Assembly: GCA_018873225.1 (NCBI GenBank)
Contig: JAEILZ010000004.1
Location: 682,001 to 746,000, forward strand
Length of the DNA stretch: 64,000 nucleotides
DNA from: [Phialemoniopsis] sp. UDSM-2020
Lineage: Eukaryota; Ascomycota; Sordariomycetes; Thyridiales; Thyridiaceae
Reading direction: 5' to 3'
The notes below the pieces were generated by a model. It was not told the origin of the DNA and did no database searches. It saw nothing but the letters and a program-made list of their open reading frames with translations. The position numbers were made by a program, and so were the translations under genes. Positions 1-11,099 of this stretch are shown here, in pieces. Position 1 is the stretch's first letter; each line of letters begins with the position of its first letter.

Positions 1-7
1 CGTCACG

Positions 8-2167
8 ATGCGCCACATCCTCACCACGGCGGGCCGCTGTTTCGCCTGCGACAAGATCCACGACAGCGACCTCTTCGACCAGAAAAAGACTGATGTCGGC
101 CCCCCGCACTTCGGTCCTGGCCACCCGAAGGAGCCCAAGACCAGGGCCCAGAAGAAGTCAATCGCCTCTCAGATGTTTGAGAATGTGACCCTCATGGCCT
201 CCAAGGCTCTCGGGACCCAGTCCGCCTCGACTGCGTCCTCCGAGGAGCGTATCAGCCTTCCCGGCTTCGGCCTGCCCGTCAATCATGACCTCAATGGCGT
301 GAAGGCATTTCCACATGCCATTGGAGACATGGAGCTCGTGCAGAGCCTCGGCATCACCAACAGGGAGCGCAGGATGATGACCTTTATTGGTGCCATCACC
401 GACAAGCCCGAGTGGGAGCGCAAGGTCTTTGACGAGACTATCATTGCCAAGTGGAAGGAAGAGGCTATGGCTATGACCATACCGACCGAGGACGATAACT
501 TTAACGACGAGGAGGATGTATTCATGTCGGAGAAGATGTTCCAGAACGTAGGTGTTATGATCTCAACGGTGATTTGCTAGGCTAACAAGCATCACCCAGT
601 GCATCTCGGAGCTCCAGGATAAGGCTACCCGCTTCAAGGAGACTGGACTGATCAATACCATCGACGCCGAGGTGACGGTAGTCAAGTCGGATACCAATGT
701 CCCCAGTGACCTCTCTGAGGCGCTCAGGGCTGGCGTCAAGGTGCTTGAGGACGTGCCGGAGGGTTTCAAGGACTGGCATCCCCGCTCTGACAACCTGGTC
801 CTGGACTTGCTGCACCCTTCACTGTTTCCTGTTATCTACGGCCGCTCATATGCTCTGCCTACCGAAAAACTCACTCTTAAGAACTGGAACAGCTACCGTG
901 GAACACCGGAGCTGGTGCCCGCATTCATGAAGAAGGAGGGTGACGGTCCTGGTCAGGACATCGAGGGGCGTCATCTTGGCAGCCTGCCCATCGGCTGGGG
1001 TAACTACCAGTGGCTCCCTACCAATATCGAATGGTCCGAGTCCGGCCCCAAGGTCGCGGGCTATATCAACAACCTCCACCCTGAAGAGCACAAGCAGCTA
1101 TACCCCGTGCTAGAGAAGTTTGTAGGTGCCGCCGTTCCCATGTGGGAGGAGTGCCTCTCTTGGTGGTCAGATCGCCGGCGACAGACCTTCGACAGGACCT
1201 CCGACGAAGAGGATTACCACCTGCCCGAGGGCGTCGAATACCCCAGGCCCCCGAGGGAGGAGGGCGAAGAGGAGGACTCGGACGAAGACGGCGAGGAGTA
1301 CAAGTGGACCGACGAGTACCAGGACTGGTGGGTCGAGAACCGCATCATCACCTACCGCGAGCCGAGCGACTTCAAGCCCTTTGCCGAGCAGGTCGACCTC
1401 TCGGCACGCCTCGACTTCCGGCGCGACTTCCCCGAGGGGTTCCAGGTCATCTTCAAGCTGGCCAACATCCACCTGACGCCCGAGAAGCCGAGCTACGGCG
1501 GCGGCACCTGGCACGTCGAGGGCGCGCTCAACGAGCGCATCGCCGCGACGGCGCTGTACTACTACGACGAGGACAACATCACCGAGTCCCGCCTCGCCTT
1601 CCGCCAGGGCATCGACGCCGAGCACCTCATCATGATACCGGACCAGAGCCTGCACAACTCGCTCGAGAAGTATCTGGGCGTCGAGCAGGACGGCGTGGCG
1701 ATCCAGAACCTCGGCAGCGTGGCCACGCGGCCCGGGAGGATGCTCGCCTTCCCCAACGCCCTGCAGCACAAGGTCCAGCCCTTTGAGCTCGCGGATGACA
1801 CCCGGGCGGGCCACCGCAAGATCCTCGCCATGTTCCTGATCGACCCGCACCGCCCCGTGCTGTCGACGGCCAACGTGCCGCCGCAGCGGCGCGACTGGTG
1901 GGCGCCGCAGGTGCGCGGCGTGCCGGCGTTTGCGCGCCTGCCGCTTGAGATCTTTGAGCACATCATGGACTTTATCGAGTTCCCCATCTCGTGGGACTCG
2001 GCGCTCGAGGTGCGCGAGGCGCTGATGGACGAGCGGAGCGCCATGACGGGCAAGGTGGACGAGGAGATGCAGGATGTAAGTTGTCACAAAGACGAAATGA
2101 CTTTCTCGATCTTGAACCGTTACTGACTGGCGTCGAACAGAACATCTTTTCTTTCTGCGAGCACTAA
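8..2167 (+). CDS. DUF4246 family protein (5' end may lie outside the window)
   Basis: Three exons: 8-547, 600-2075 and 2141-2167. The introns are 548-599 (GTAGGT...CCAG) and 2076-2140 (GTAAGT...ACAG), and phases close to 680 aa ending in NIFSFCEH. The protein matches the fungal DUF4246 family, with a DKPEWERKVFDE-like N-terminal block, a long acidic linker, and two conserved C-terminal blocks: GGTWHVEG followed by ALYYYDEDNI, then MLAFPNALQHKV. Function is not known. The WHxE...QH spacing resembles the metal ligands of 2-oxoglutarate/Fe(II) oxygenases, which is my inference. The frame is open to the window edge upstream of the Met at 8, so the true start may be in an exon outside. The next gene is convergent, with its stop 139 bp away. 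Confidence 0.85.
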
Positions 2168-2305
2168 ACTAAATACGTATCCGGAGCTCGATGTATCTTA
2201 TGCAATAACGTGAAATGCAAAGTGAATTTACACACAGGTGAATCGAATAGCGCTCTTTTTTCTGGTTGAAAATGGTAGCTGGTAGGCTTCGATGCTGTTC
2301 CGTCT

Positions 2306-3117
2306 CTACTCCCCGAGTGACTCCTTGATGTAGTTCAGCAGGAGCGGCGAAACCTTGCTGCGGATGATCTCGTCGCCCGCCAAGTTGGGGTGGACTCCGT
2401 CCCTCAGGTCGGATGCGGGGAAGCCCGTGTTGCAGTCGGCAATCACGATGGGCGACTCGGTGCTGTTGAGTCCTTCGGCCCACGCCGGGATGGCCTTGTT
2501 GATGGCGGTAATGCCATTGTTGTTCATCGGCAGCGGGATGACCAGGTCGACCTGTTTTCAAAAATCAATACGACAGTTCGAAACCTTGAGATTATGGCGA
2601 GAAACCACTCACAATGATCTTGGTCTTGGGGTTAGCCTTGCGCATCAGGTTGACCATCTTGGTGTACGCAGCCATGATGTCGGTCGTGCTGCGGCCCTGG
2701 TTGACGTCGTTCGTGCCCAGCATGAACATGACGATGTCGGCGGGCGTGCTCGCGAGCCATTTCTCGAGGTACTGGTTGGCGATGTTGATGGCGAGCCACC
2801 CGGAGTGTCCCTCATGGTGTTGGTCCCAACCTGACGTCTTGGGCTTGCAATTTTGTGGGTTGCTGTTTTGCGACCCGACGTACTTCACCTTGGACGAGTA
2901 GTTGGCTGCGACAATGTCGTCCCAGACGAAGGCGCGCCAGCAGGTAATCTCTGTGATGGAGTCACCGAGGGGCACTATCGAGGTCAGTTCAGCATGCATT
3001 TTCGTAATCTGTAGTACACGTATTCTCAGACTTACTGATGCGGAGCTTGCCATCATCGCCCTGGGCCAGAGCGGACCCGATGGCGGAGGCTGCGGCGATG
3101 AAGTTGAGAAGACGCAT
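2306..3117 (-). CDS. Secreted SGNH/GDSL hydrolase (acetylxylan-esterase-like)
   Basis: Three exons: 3117-3036, 2974-2613 and 2551-2306 (229 aa). Introns use GTAAGT and GTGAGT donors, and the first splice rebuilds the hallmark LRIMPLGDSIT. The N-terminus MRLLNFIAAAASAIGSALA is a signal peptide, so the enzyme is probably secreted. SGNH blocks: GDS with nucleophile Ser33, the Gly block in EGHSG (about 82-86), GTND at 114-117, and the D-x-x-H pair in DGVHPN (Asp199, His202). The order and size fit small fungal carbohydrate esterases such as CE3-type acetylxylan esterases. The exact substrate cannot be told from sequence. Catalytic residues are complete and nothing is truncated. Confidence 0.88.
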
Positions 3118-4219
3118 GATTCCTAAAGCGGGAGGATTTTTGTTATCGAGGGAAAATAAGTGTATGATAATGCCAAGTTGTTGAGTCTCTTAGAAGTCAT
3201 GTGCAGTGGCAACATCGTGAGTCTTTATAGTCCCCGACTTCCCCAAAAGGGGCTCTTCCCCGAGACGCGCCGGTGTGCCCTCCCCGCCGTGGAGTTGCAA
3301 TATGCGTGCGGCTTTTCGGAGGTTAGGGTTCCTGAATTTTCACTCAAGTAAATAATATGCTGATAACATAGTAATAGGCGGCACCGCCTATATGGGCACT
3401 TCATATTAGCCGGAGACATCATTGGTCGGGGGCGAGGTGTCCTTTGCACAGATTTAAATTGATCCGGGCGTCCGGATCTCGCCCGCACCCAAACCCCACG
3501 GTTTTCTCGTCCTGTCATCCTGCCATCCCGTCAGACCTGCATGGCCTATACCGGCCGGAGATATATCTGATCGTTGCTCACCGTCGAGCTTAACCTCTTT
3601 CAGCTACTACGAGCTGCGGACGCCGTCGAAGGGCGCCAAGGACACCGTACCAGCTGTATGTTACGGTAGCATCCATTTCTGGGGAATTGCTATCTACCTT
3701 CCACGTACCACAAGCTCTCTGAGCCTCAACCTGATCACATAGAAGGACCTCGAGGGTATTGACTTGGACCAAAATTGATTTCTTCTGGTTCCCGGAGTGT
3801 GCCGTCCAAGAGTCCGTCCATACGGTGTAGTTGCTCTCCCAACATTTGGTGCGCAAAACATCTCATGCGAGAGATATTTGGCAAGGAAGCAAGCTTATTA
3901 CTCTACCAACCACGAACGGCTTTCTCCGCCAGGCTGGTTGCCAAGATATTGTCCCGTCATAAAGAGGTTACCATCTCCTCATCCACTGGTCCGGAGAATT
4001 TCCAAAGAGGCGGACAACAAAGCGGCTCGAGTGACCCGGGACGAGCGCACAGAGGCTCTTGTTACATTGAAACAATCTCCTGGGAAGCAGGATATGACCG
4101 ATTCCAAATAGGAGGTTGCACTGTCCCTGGTTTTCTGTTTGCAAATCAGCCATCCCTATCTTGCACTCCACCCACCATCACCCCTGCTTCGAACCCCCGC
4201 GATCGACCTGCCAGCAAGC
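3118..4219. other. Intergenic, divergent promoters
   Basis: Shared upstream region of the SGNH hydrolase (minus) and the prolyl hydroxylase (plus). Frames here are short and lack domain signatures. The only structure I noted is a palindrome at 3374-3391, listed separately. Confidence 0.5.
3374..3391. promoter_or_regulatory. Inverted repeat with CGG-N2-CCG core
   Basis: ATAGGCGG and CCGCCTAT form perfect 8-nt arms around CA. Inverted CGG triplets are the usual half-sites of Zn2Cys6 regulators. It lies about 260 bp upstream of the SGNH hydrolase start. A regulatory role is inferred only. Confidence 0.3.
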
Positions 4220-5095
4220 ATGACACCACTCAGCCAATTTCTCACTCTCGGAGCTGGCTTCGGCCTTGCCTATTTCGGCCCGATCCTGACGCAGCTCGCG
4301 GTGCTCAGGCTCCAGAAGCTCGACCTGCTCCAGACGCCCGAGCCGCCTCTGCCTGCATGGTCCTGCGGGCCCCACGCCTACACCACCGAGATCATCTCCC
4401 TTGACCCGCTCGTCGTCTACATCCACAACTTCGTCACCCCGCAGGAGGCAGACCTCATCGTCGCGGCGGGCGAGGCCGCCCTCGAGCCCTCGCGCGTGAC
4501 GGGCGGCGGCGCCAGCAAGGACGCGCGCGACGGGGGGCGCACGTCGTGGAGCGCGCCGCTCCCCGGCACAGACCCGGCCGTCGAGTGCGTGCTCGCCCGC
4601 GCGGGCGACTTCCTGGGCACGCTGCTGGCGCCCCGTCGCGACGATGTCGGCGCCGCGCAGATGGTGCACTACACGGCGGGCCAGCGGTTCGACCTGCACA
4701 CCGACTGGTTCCGGCAGCCGCGCCTGCTCGAGGAGGACGCGGAGGCCGGACGAAGACGTCTGTATAACCGCGTTGCTACCTTTTTCGTTGTGCTCAAAGA
4801 TAACTGCACAGAGGGCGAGACGTATTTCCCCAAAATTGAGCCTGTGGCGCCGCAGGACGGCGTGGGAGAGGGGACAGGGGGTAGTGGTGGTTATGCGGAT
4901 GGGGCGGTGTGGAGGAAGCACGAGGATGGCGGGATGGCATTCCGGCCCATCGCAGGCAATGCACTCTTCTGGGTGAACTTGTTGGCCAACGGGAGCGGGG
5001 ATCCTAGGGTGCTGCATGCGGGTCTGCCTGTCGGCGAGGGGACGAAGACGGCGATGAATATCTGGCCCAGACAGTTCTTTGGGCCCGATGCTTGA
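4220..5095 (+). CDS. Prolyl 4-hydroxylase-like 2OG/Fe(II) oxygenase
   Basis: Single exon, 291 aa. The start at 4220 is chosen because the N-terminus then begins with a hydrophobic anchor (about residues 6-30), as in ER-anchored fungal prolyl 4-hydroxylases; an in-frame upstream extension has no support. The P4Hc fold is shown by the metal ligands H160-T-D162 in FDLHTDWF and the distal His266 in VLHAGLPV, with Lys276 placed to bind 2-oxoglutarate. CTEGETYFP is the usual strand before the distal motif. Predicted reaction: hydroxylation of peptidyl proline using O2 and 2-oxoglutarate. A Gly-rich insert (about 214-228) sits in a loop. The catalytic set is intact. Confidence 0.88.
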   Translation: MTPLSQFLTLGAGFGLAYFGPILTQLAVLRLQKLDLLQTPEPPLPAWSCGPHAYTTEIISLDPLVVYIHNFVTPQEADLIVAAGEAALEPSRVTGGGASKDARDGGRTSWSAPLPGTDPAVECVLARAGDFLGTLLAPRRDDVGAAQMVHYTAGQRFDLHTDWFRQPRLLEEDAEAGRRRLYNRVATFFVVLKDNCTEGETYFPKIEPVAPQDGVGEGTGGSGGYADGAVWRKHEDGGMAFRPIAGNALFWVNLLANGSGDPRVLHAGLPVGEGTKTAMNIWPRQFFGPDA

Positions 5096-6431
5096 GATGT
5101 CTGGGTCAGATTAAATGTGCTCTTGGCCACTTCTTGAAGACTCAGCTATGAAAAGATCTACCAGTTTGCGTGAAGGGGAGTTGGCCAATGATTGACGACA
5201 AGTTCTCTTAAGAAGAGGACTACTGCAGCAGCGCTTTAAAATACTGATGCTCAAACGGGGGACTCTTGTGAAGAGATAAGATATGACAGCTAGACTAGCC
5301 AACAAAGGAGACCATTCGAAGTACCTACTGTAGAGTCCGGCTGATCAGATTTCGATCTGATAAACCTCTGATGAGCCACGAATAGATCAATTGGAAGCTC
5401 AATGGTGTGAGCTTTACTGAGCTATAGGCAACTCTATCTGGATGTACTACATCGTCAATTTGATCTGGGAGCTGAATCTTTCGTTTGGACTGGTTTTTGT
5501 CCATCTCCTGTAAACAACGAGGAAGTGTTCAATGCTTGCCCCTTGGTTACCCTTGTCTGGGAACGCTTTGCCGCCAATGACAAGATGATGCGATCCCGAG
5601 TGTCTGACAAATTGATACAGGCTTTACGAGCAGGCAAAACGGAATAGCCCCACCGCTTGCCCCAGCATCGTTGCTCATTCAGGTAGAACTCCGTACAACC
5701 ATGTTTGAAAGGCTGGCGGTGAAACGGTCCATTGACTGGATGGGCCCCTCTTGGCTGTAGAAGGATGAACAAGCTTCCCTCCGATGCGATCCAGAACGGA
5801 TGCTGGGTACTTTAACCTCGATGCGTCCAACAGGCCGATCGAGGTGCCTCTCTCCCCTGTCGGTCTCGACGTCATAACCTTGCCGCCCCCAGCATGGCTC
5901 AGCATGCATAGCCGCCGTTACCCCACAAAATGGGCCTGTTAATCAGCAGATGACAGGCCAAGTGCAGGCCTAGCAGCCCTACGTGTCAGGTCCCATGTCG
6001 ACCTTATTGGTGTTTTGCGCCGACGATCCCTGTCGATCTCCTCGGTCCTCGCCCAGTACGGCGCTTCTCCGTAATTCCGTTGGGAACAGGCAGGCGCATT
6101 GTCTCCGGTCACATTGGCAGGCCTGGTCGGACGAGGTGAAACCCATGTACGATAATTTTATCTGGGAAGGCCGATATCCGCTGGTGGACTTTCAATCCCT
6201 GGATACAGCCAAGATCGGCGGTGTCAGACAGCCAGACCGGCATGCTGTGCCGCAACAAAGCAAACAAGTTCTTGCCTGCGGCTTTCCATGACAAGATGGG
6301 TTCTTGGCATCGACGAGGAGCATAAAATGCGACTCAGCTCCTAATCAAAAGAAATCCTTGCGATCTTCCTCACTCGATATCCCGATTCATATTGACCAGT
6401 TCTATCCCTCAACTTACCCATCAAAAGCATC
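5096..6431. other. Intergenic, no gene recognised
   Basis: Several overlapping short frames (for example 5455-5905 minus) have no domain signature and shift among each other. The last part is presumably the promoter of the CFEM gene. Confidence 0.5.
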
Positions 6432-6973
6432 ATGCGCTTCGCGTCCGCCGCCCTTGCCATCTTCGCCCTTCTGGGTGCCGCCCGAGCTGACGACCTGGAC
6501 GAGATCATCGATGACTTCCCTGCATGCGGCCTCCTGTGTTTCTCGCAAGCCGCCGAGGACAATGGGTGCAAGAATACGGACTTCAAGTGCATCTGCGAGC
6601 ACCAGGTCAAGCTCGCCCTCAAGGTCGGCGTCTGCATGAACGACAAGTGCGGAAACGACAGCGGATTTGGTATGTTGATGTCCCTTGTCCAGCTGCACCT
6701 AGAAGGGGGGACTGATTGCTGACGCGTCTTGTGATAACAGACACTGGAAAGCAGATCGGTAAGCTCTGCGAAGAGTTCGCGGACGACCCGGACGCCGACG
6801 AAGTTGCCAAAGCCACGGGCGACCTGGTCTCCAAGGTCTCGTCCGTCTCTGCGACTGCTACAGCTGCGAGCGCGACCGGCGGTAGCACGACGCAGCCTAC
6901 GAACGCAGCTGCTGTCCCGTCAGGCTCCTACGCCATGCTGGGTGCCGCTGCTCTTGCTGCCCTGGCTCTCTGA
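6432..6973 (+). CDS. Small CFEM-domain protein, GPI-anchored
   Basis: Two exons, 6432-6669 and 6741-6973, around a 71-bp intron (GTATGT...ACAG); 156 aa. A signal peptide (MRFASAALAIFALLGAARA) is followed by a CFEM-type Cys pattern of eight Cys spaced as in PACGLLCF, CKNTDFKCIC, VCMNDKC and LC. The Asp in the TDFKCIC region is the position that binds heme iron in characterised CFEM proteins. The C-terminus is Ser/Thr-rich and ends in a short hydrophobic tail (AMLGAAALAALAL), consistent with a GPI signal. CFEM proteins act at the cell wall in heme/iron capture or as secreted effectors; which applies here is unknown. Confidence 0.88.
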
Positions 6974-7208
6974 GTGCAGGTCCAGCCATGACACTATGAA
7001 TCAAAATCGGATTTTAATATGATTCGGACTGTACATACATAGCGAGCGAGAAGATACCACATTGCATAATTAGAACATTGCACCGCCGTTGTCCATCACA
7101 CATTTGAGCGCCAAATACGTTATACCAGTGAGAGAATCTATGCACGCAGACAGGTGTAGTGACGGATGATATTGGTCGCCTGCCATGACAAGATCCTCGA
7201 CTCCATGC

Positions 7209-8264
7209 TTACCAACGATTGCGTTCCCTCTCAGCAGTGACCATCTTCACCCGACGTTGAATCTTTTTGATGCCCTCATGGCCCGAGGCCGAGGCGGCCT
7301 CATAAGCTACCCGGTAGACATGCACGGCCTCGGTGAGGAGCGGACGGACATCACGCCAGCCGGTGAGCTTTCGAAGCTTCGACGATCCGACCCATTGCGG
7401 AAAGTCGATGAGTGCTGGCGGCCAAGGGTTGTCGCGGGGCGGCAACTCCTTCCCGTCAATATAACTGATCCCGGCAGTGATCCCGTACTCCTCAACTAGG
7501 GCTTTGGCAATCTCGTCGACGGTTTCGTAGCGGTGGGCCGAGATGTTGAACACCTCACCCGCAATCTCCTCCACGTTCTGATGCGCCGCGATTGCGACGT
7601 AAGCATCGCCACAATCATCGATATGAAGAGTGTGCGTTATGGAAGTAGGAGGCACCGGAATGGGCAGTGGCTGGCCTGCCTTGGCACAAGCTTCTGCAAC
7701 CTCGTAGAAGCCACGGCTGTAGCTAGCGGATCTCCCGTGGACGTTGGTGGGTCGAACGACAACGGGCAAATAGACACTGCCGTCTTGTAGGAACTCTAGC
7801 GCACTTAAGGCTCGATTTTCTAGAAGGGCATGTGGGTTGATTGGACTCTGCTCGGTGTGCGGTGCAAGTCCAGCGTCGCCGTGGTAGTGAGGTCCAATTC
7901 CGTAGTCCTTGCAACCGGACGAAAAGATGACGACGGGCTTGACACCGTTGGCCGCACTGGTCGTGGAAAGGGTTCTCAGAAGGCGGACAATGTTCATGTA
8001 GTGGGATAGGTAATCCACCAGATCCTCGGTGGTCGAGGCGATGGCGGTCAATGTGGTAGGCAGCTTGGACTGGATGACTTGGTGCGAGGAGACGTCATCG
8101 ATGCTACCTACGATAGGGACAATCTCCTCCGCTGCTAAAGCCGTAGCCGACGACTCGGAGCGGACGAGGCCATAAGTGACCCAGCCAGCACGGACGAATG
8201 CGCGGGCCACGCCGTTGCCGACGTACCCATTCGCACCAGTCACGAGCACGGTCTTGGGAGCCAT
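7209..8264 (-). CDS. NAD-dependent epimerase/dehydratase-like SDR
   Basis: Single exon, 351 aa, beginning MAPKTVLVTGANGYVG with the extended/atypical SDR dinucleotide motif TGANGYVG. A Rossmann fold of NmrA/epimerase type follows, with an SSGCKDYGIG segment where extended SDRs carry the catalytic Ser/Tyr region and a VVRPTNVHG block typical of the family. The canonical YxxxK is not obvious, so it may be an atypical SDR that binds NAD(P) and acts on a small-molecule substrate. The start codon sits directly before the Rossmann strand, so no targeting peptide is expected. Upstream is a divergent Zn2Cys6 regulator about 0.8 kb away, which might control it; that is inference from position. Confidence 0.82.
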   Translation of the reverse strand: MAPKTVLVTGANGYVGNGVARAFVRAGWVTYGLVRSESSATALAAEEIVPIVGSIDDVSSHQVIQSKLPTTLTAIASTTEDLVDYLSHYMNIVRLLRTLSTTSAANGVKPVVIFSSGCKDYGIGPHYHGDAGLAPHTEQSPINPHALLENRALSALEFLQDGSVYLPVVVRPTNVHGRSASYSRGFYEVAEACAKAGQPLPIPVPPTSITHTLHIDDCGDAYVAIAAHQNVEEIAGEVFNISAHRYETVDEIAKALVEEYGITAGISYIDGKELPPRDNPWPPALIDFPQWVGSSKLRKLTGWRDVRPLLTEAVHVYRVAYEAASASGHEGIKKIQRRVKMVTAERERNRW

Positions 8265-9066
8265 GCTGTATTTGCAGGCGCTGGGATGAGGGGAGATGGG
8301 TAGTTCAGAATGAAGGGATTTTAGGAATTCAATGATGTGAGGATATCCTCTTGGTCTCCAGGAGCTCTGTTTGTTTAAATAGTTCTTCGAGCTGGACCGT
8401 TTTGGAGACCAGAGTCCTGGTCACCACTTACAAGTCTGAGACCCCATTGGTTCTGTATTAGGTTAGACGTATACGAGCTGTGGGTCGGAAGTTTTGGTGG
8501 TGGAACCACTTGGTGACATTGTCCAGTCCATCCAGGTGATCCTCGCGGTTAAAGCTTCGCAACAATGGCTGAGATGTGGGATATCACGTTGGTTCCAAGG
8601 CTATTTGCGTGATTACCAATCCTTACATCTCGTATACGTTTAACCTAGAACGGACATCATGGTTACTGGACTGCCATGATGTCTCGGCGCATGCCCTCGC
8701 TACACTTGAAGCCTCCAAGCTCACTATCAAACACAACTGTTAGAGATGGGGCAGGCACGCCACCATTGACCGACAGCGGCAGGTCATGTTATATACGCAG
8801 GTTTTTCTAAACTGTTCGTGAAACCTTCATGATGCTTGAATGATATACAGAAAAGCAAGTTGCTCATCGATGGCCCAGAGTTGTCTGTGGGGAAACTCGA
8901 CGTGGCTCGAAAGGGAATAGCGCGATCATCTACCGTGATTGATAAGCATCGGACATTTTTCCATCATTACGTAGCACTTCTACAAAGTACCATCCTTCAC
9001 ACATCACGACCCAGCACACAAGGAAGTGTTCTATGAGGAGCAAAAGTTCCATGTGTCAACGCAACT
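8265..9066. other. Divergent promoter region
   Basis: Upstream region between the SDR (minus) and the Zn2Cys6 regulator (plus). I see no gene here. Confidence 0.5.
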
Positions 9067-10790
9067 ATGAGTGCAGACTCCGTTCCGCTGTCTACAGGGT
9101 CACATGCTCCCATCGGCGCTCATGCCCATAGTCAACCAAAGAGAAGCCGCCTGACAATAAGCAGAGCTCGAACAGGGTGTCAAACTTGCAAGTCAGTTTT
9201 CCCAGCCTTCGATTTTCGACACTCAAGTCCTCACCATGAATTCCCTTATCAAGAGCAAGAAGAGTGAAATGTGACGAGAAGAAGCCCCATTGCGACAGGT
9301 GTATCAGAGCGGATCGTCGGTGTGGTGGATATGTCCATCCGAGCAGCTCTAAGAAAGATTCAAAGTCCTTCAGGATAACCTTCTACGTCCCAGACGTATC
9401 ATGTGCTAGCACGACTCTAGCAAAAGTGATTGGAGATCAAGAGGAGCAACATGCCCTCGATAATTTCTTCCTGTGGACCCGACAATGTTTTCCACCGGAG
9501 CTCATCGTTCCCTTCCAGCGACCCGATCTGGTACGAGAGCCGGCAATCCGCCATGTCATGCTTGCCATAGGTGTACTCCAAGAGAGACACGGCGATGAGG
9601 CTCGACCTGACGCGGACCGAGAACTCACAGCTATGAGGCATTATGGGGAGGCGTTATGCATTCTTCGATCGTCTCAGGGCGAGGACGACAGACAGAAGAT
9701 GATCACTACACTGATCTCGTGCATCCTCTTCATTTGCCTTGAAACAATACAAGGCCGTAATGGACGTGCCCTAAGGCACTTGCAGTCGGGGTTCCAACTC
9801 TTCCAACAGGCAAAGGAGCGCAACATGCTGGAGAGTAGCCCATGCACGCCAGAGTCAACGATCCACTCTCTTTTTGTCCGATTACTCTGCCAGATCACCC
9901 ACTTCCGCCCGGCCAATTCCGGGGGATATCTCCAGAAGTTCCCTTCTATCGCCGTCGCGAGCGAATGGACTCACTTTTCAAGTTTTGCCGAAGCACGAGA
10001 TCGCTTAAGAATCATCGTCGAAAGGCTTGTCAAAGCTCTACAAACAGAGAGACGTTCGTCGAAATGCTCGATGACATTGCCAGTAGCTTCCTGTGAAAAG
10101 CCCCCAAGTCTTGATGCACTAGTAGCGCAAGACCTTCAAGATCTTAACGAGTGGATTCTGGCATTCAACTTCTTTCTGAGTCGCGGTATTTCAAGTTTAC
10201 AGACCTGCGACTCTTATGTACTTGCACTCTGCAGTTCATTTCTAAAACTACGCCTAACAACAATCCGTGGAGAGGATGCTGGAGTGCGAGGGTGCATACC
10301 CGGAAGTATCGAGCATGTGGTGGATCTTGAGCACGCTCTCTTCAACAGATACAAAGCCTCCATACAGTTTGATGAAGACACAAGTTTCGCGACAAAACTC
10401 AACTGTCCGCTACATCGCCTTGTTACCTGCACCGTATCACCCCACAGCCCACAGTCTAGTCTTTCTGCTATGGAGGATGGCTATCGCGCCTTCTTCTTCC
10501 TGGGACCATTTTGTTCCTTGATCGTCGCATCCATGTGCGCCGAGGATCCGAACGTTCGCCAGCGGGCGTATGCGGCGGTCTCAGAATCCTGCCGATGCGG
10601 CAAAGGCTGGGACACGACGTTGACTATCCATATTGCGCGGCACATCTTTCCTCCTGCAGACACATCGGAGTGGTACAAGAGCACGGCATCTGGCATTGCA
10701 CCCAGCCTCAATTTTGTAAGCTTCGACTCGGTGGCGTCGTCCCAAATGGTGGAATTATTGGCACTTTTAGAGCCTTTGAAGGTGCTCTGA
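9067..10790 (+). CDS. Zn2Cys6 transcription factor with fungal-specific C-terminal domain
   Basis: Two exons, 9067-9191 and 9254-10790 (553 aa). The 62-bp intron (GTCAGT...CAAG) was placed so that the zinc cluster closes properly: Cys38, 41, 48, 55, 58 and 65 give C-x2-C-x6-C-x6-C-x2-C-x6-C, in CQTCKARRVKCDEKKPHCDRC read across the junction. Other AG sites a few bases downstream shorten the first spacer. The rest resembles the Fungal_trans_2 (DUF3468) regulatory domain, with the region around HALDNFFLWT and the RHVMLAIGVLQERH helix. It is expected to bind CGG half-sites in the nucleus. Target genes are unknown; the divergent SDR is the nearest candidate. Confidence 0.9.
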
Positions 10791-11099
10791 TTTTGTAAAA
10801 TTTGAGAACTTTCTACCGATCTCCTTCGCTTGTCATGATTTTGATCAGGGGTGGGGAGTGCGCAGCAAATCAGAACAGAGAGTGTTTGTTTTGTATATGA
10901 CGTGCCCTTGATTAATAGGTCCCAACTAAGCTTGTCTGCTGTTTAAAAAGGTATGACATTATCTTTCCGTGTTTCTGATTTTCCAAAGGTAGGCCACAGG
11001 CTGCCAATTTGAATAACAAATATGAAAGGCGCCAGTTCGGTGCTGGCCACGATTCTTGGGACGAGCTGCTCATTCAACCGAACGCGTCCCCAGGGATAC
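10791..11099. other. Short convergent intergenic region
   Basis: 3' flanks of two convergent genes. Nothing else recognised. Confidence 0.5.

Noticed and set aside
1167..2087. 306-codon minus-strand frame opposite the DUF4246 gene
   Set aside because: Shadow of a GC3-rich gene, with no domain; the plus-strand frame has clear family motifs.
3775..4404. 209-codon plus-strand frame overlapping the prolyl hydroxylase start
   Set aside because: Out of frame with the enzyme and without a domain.
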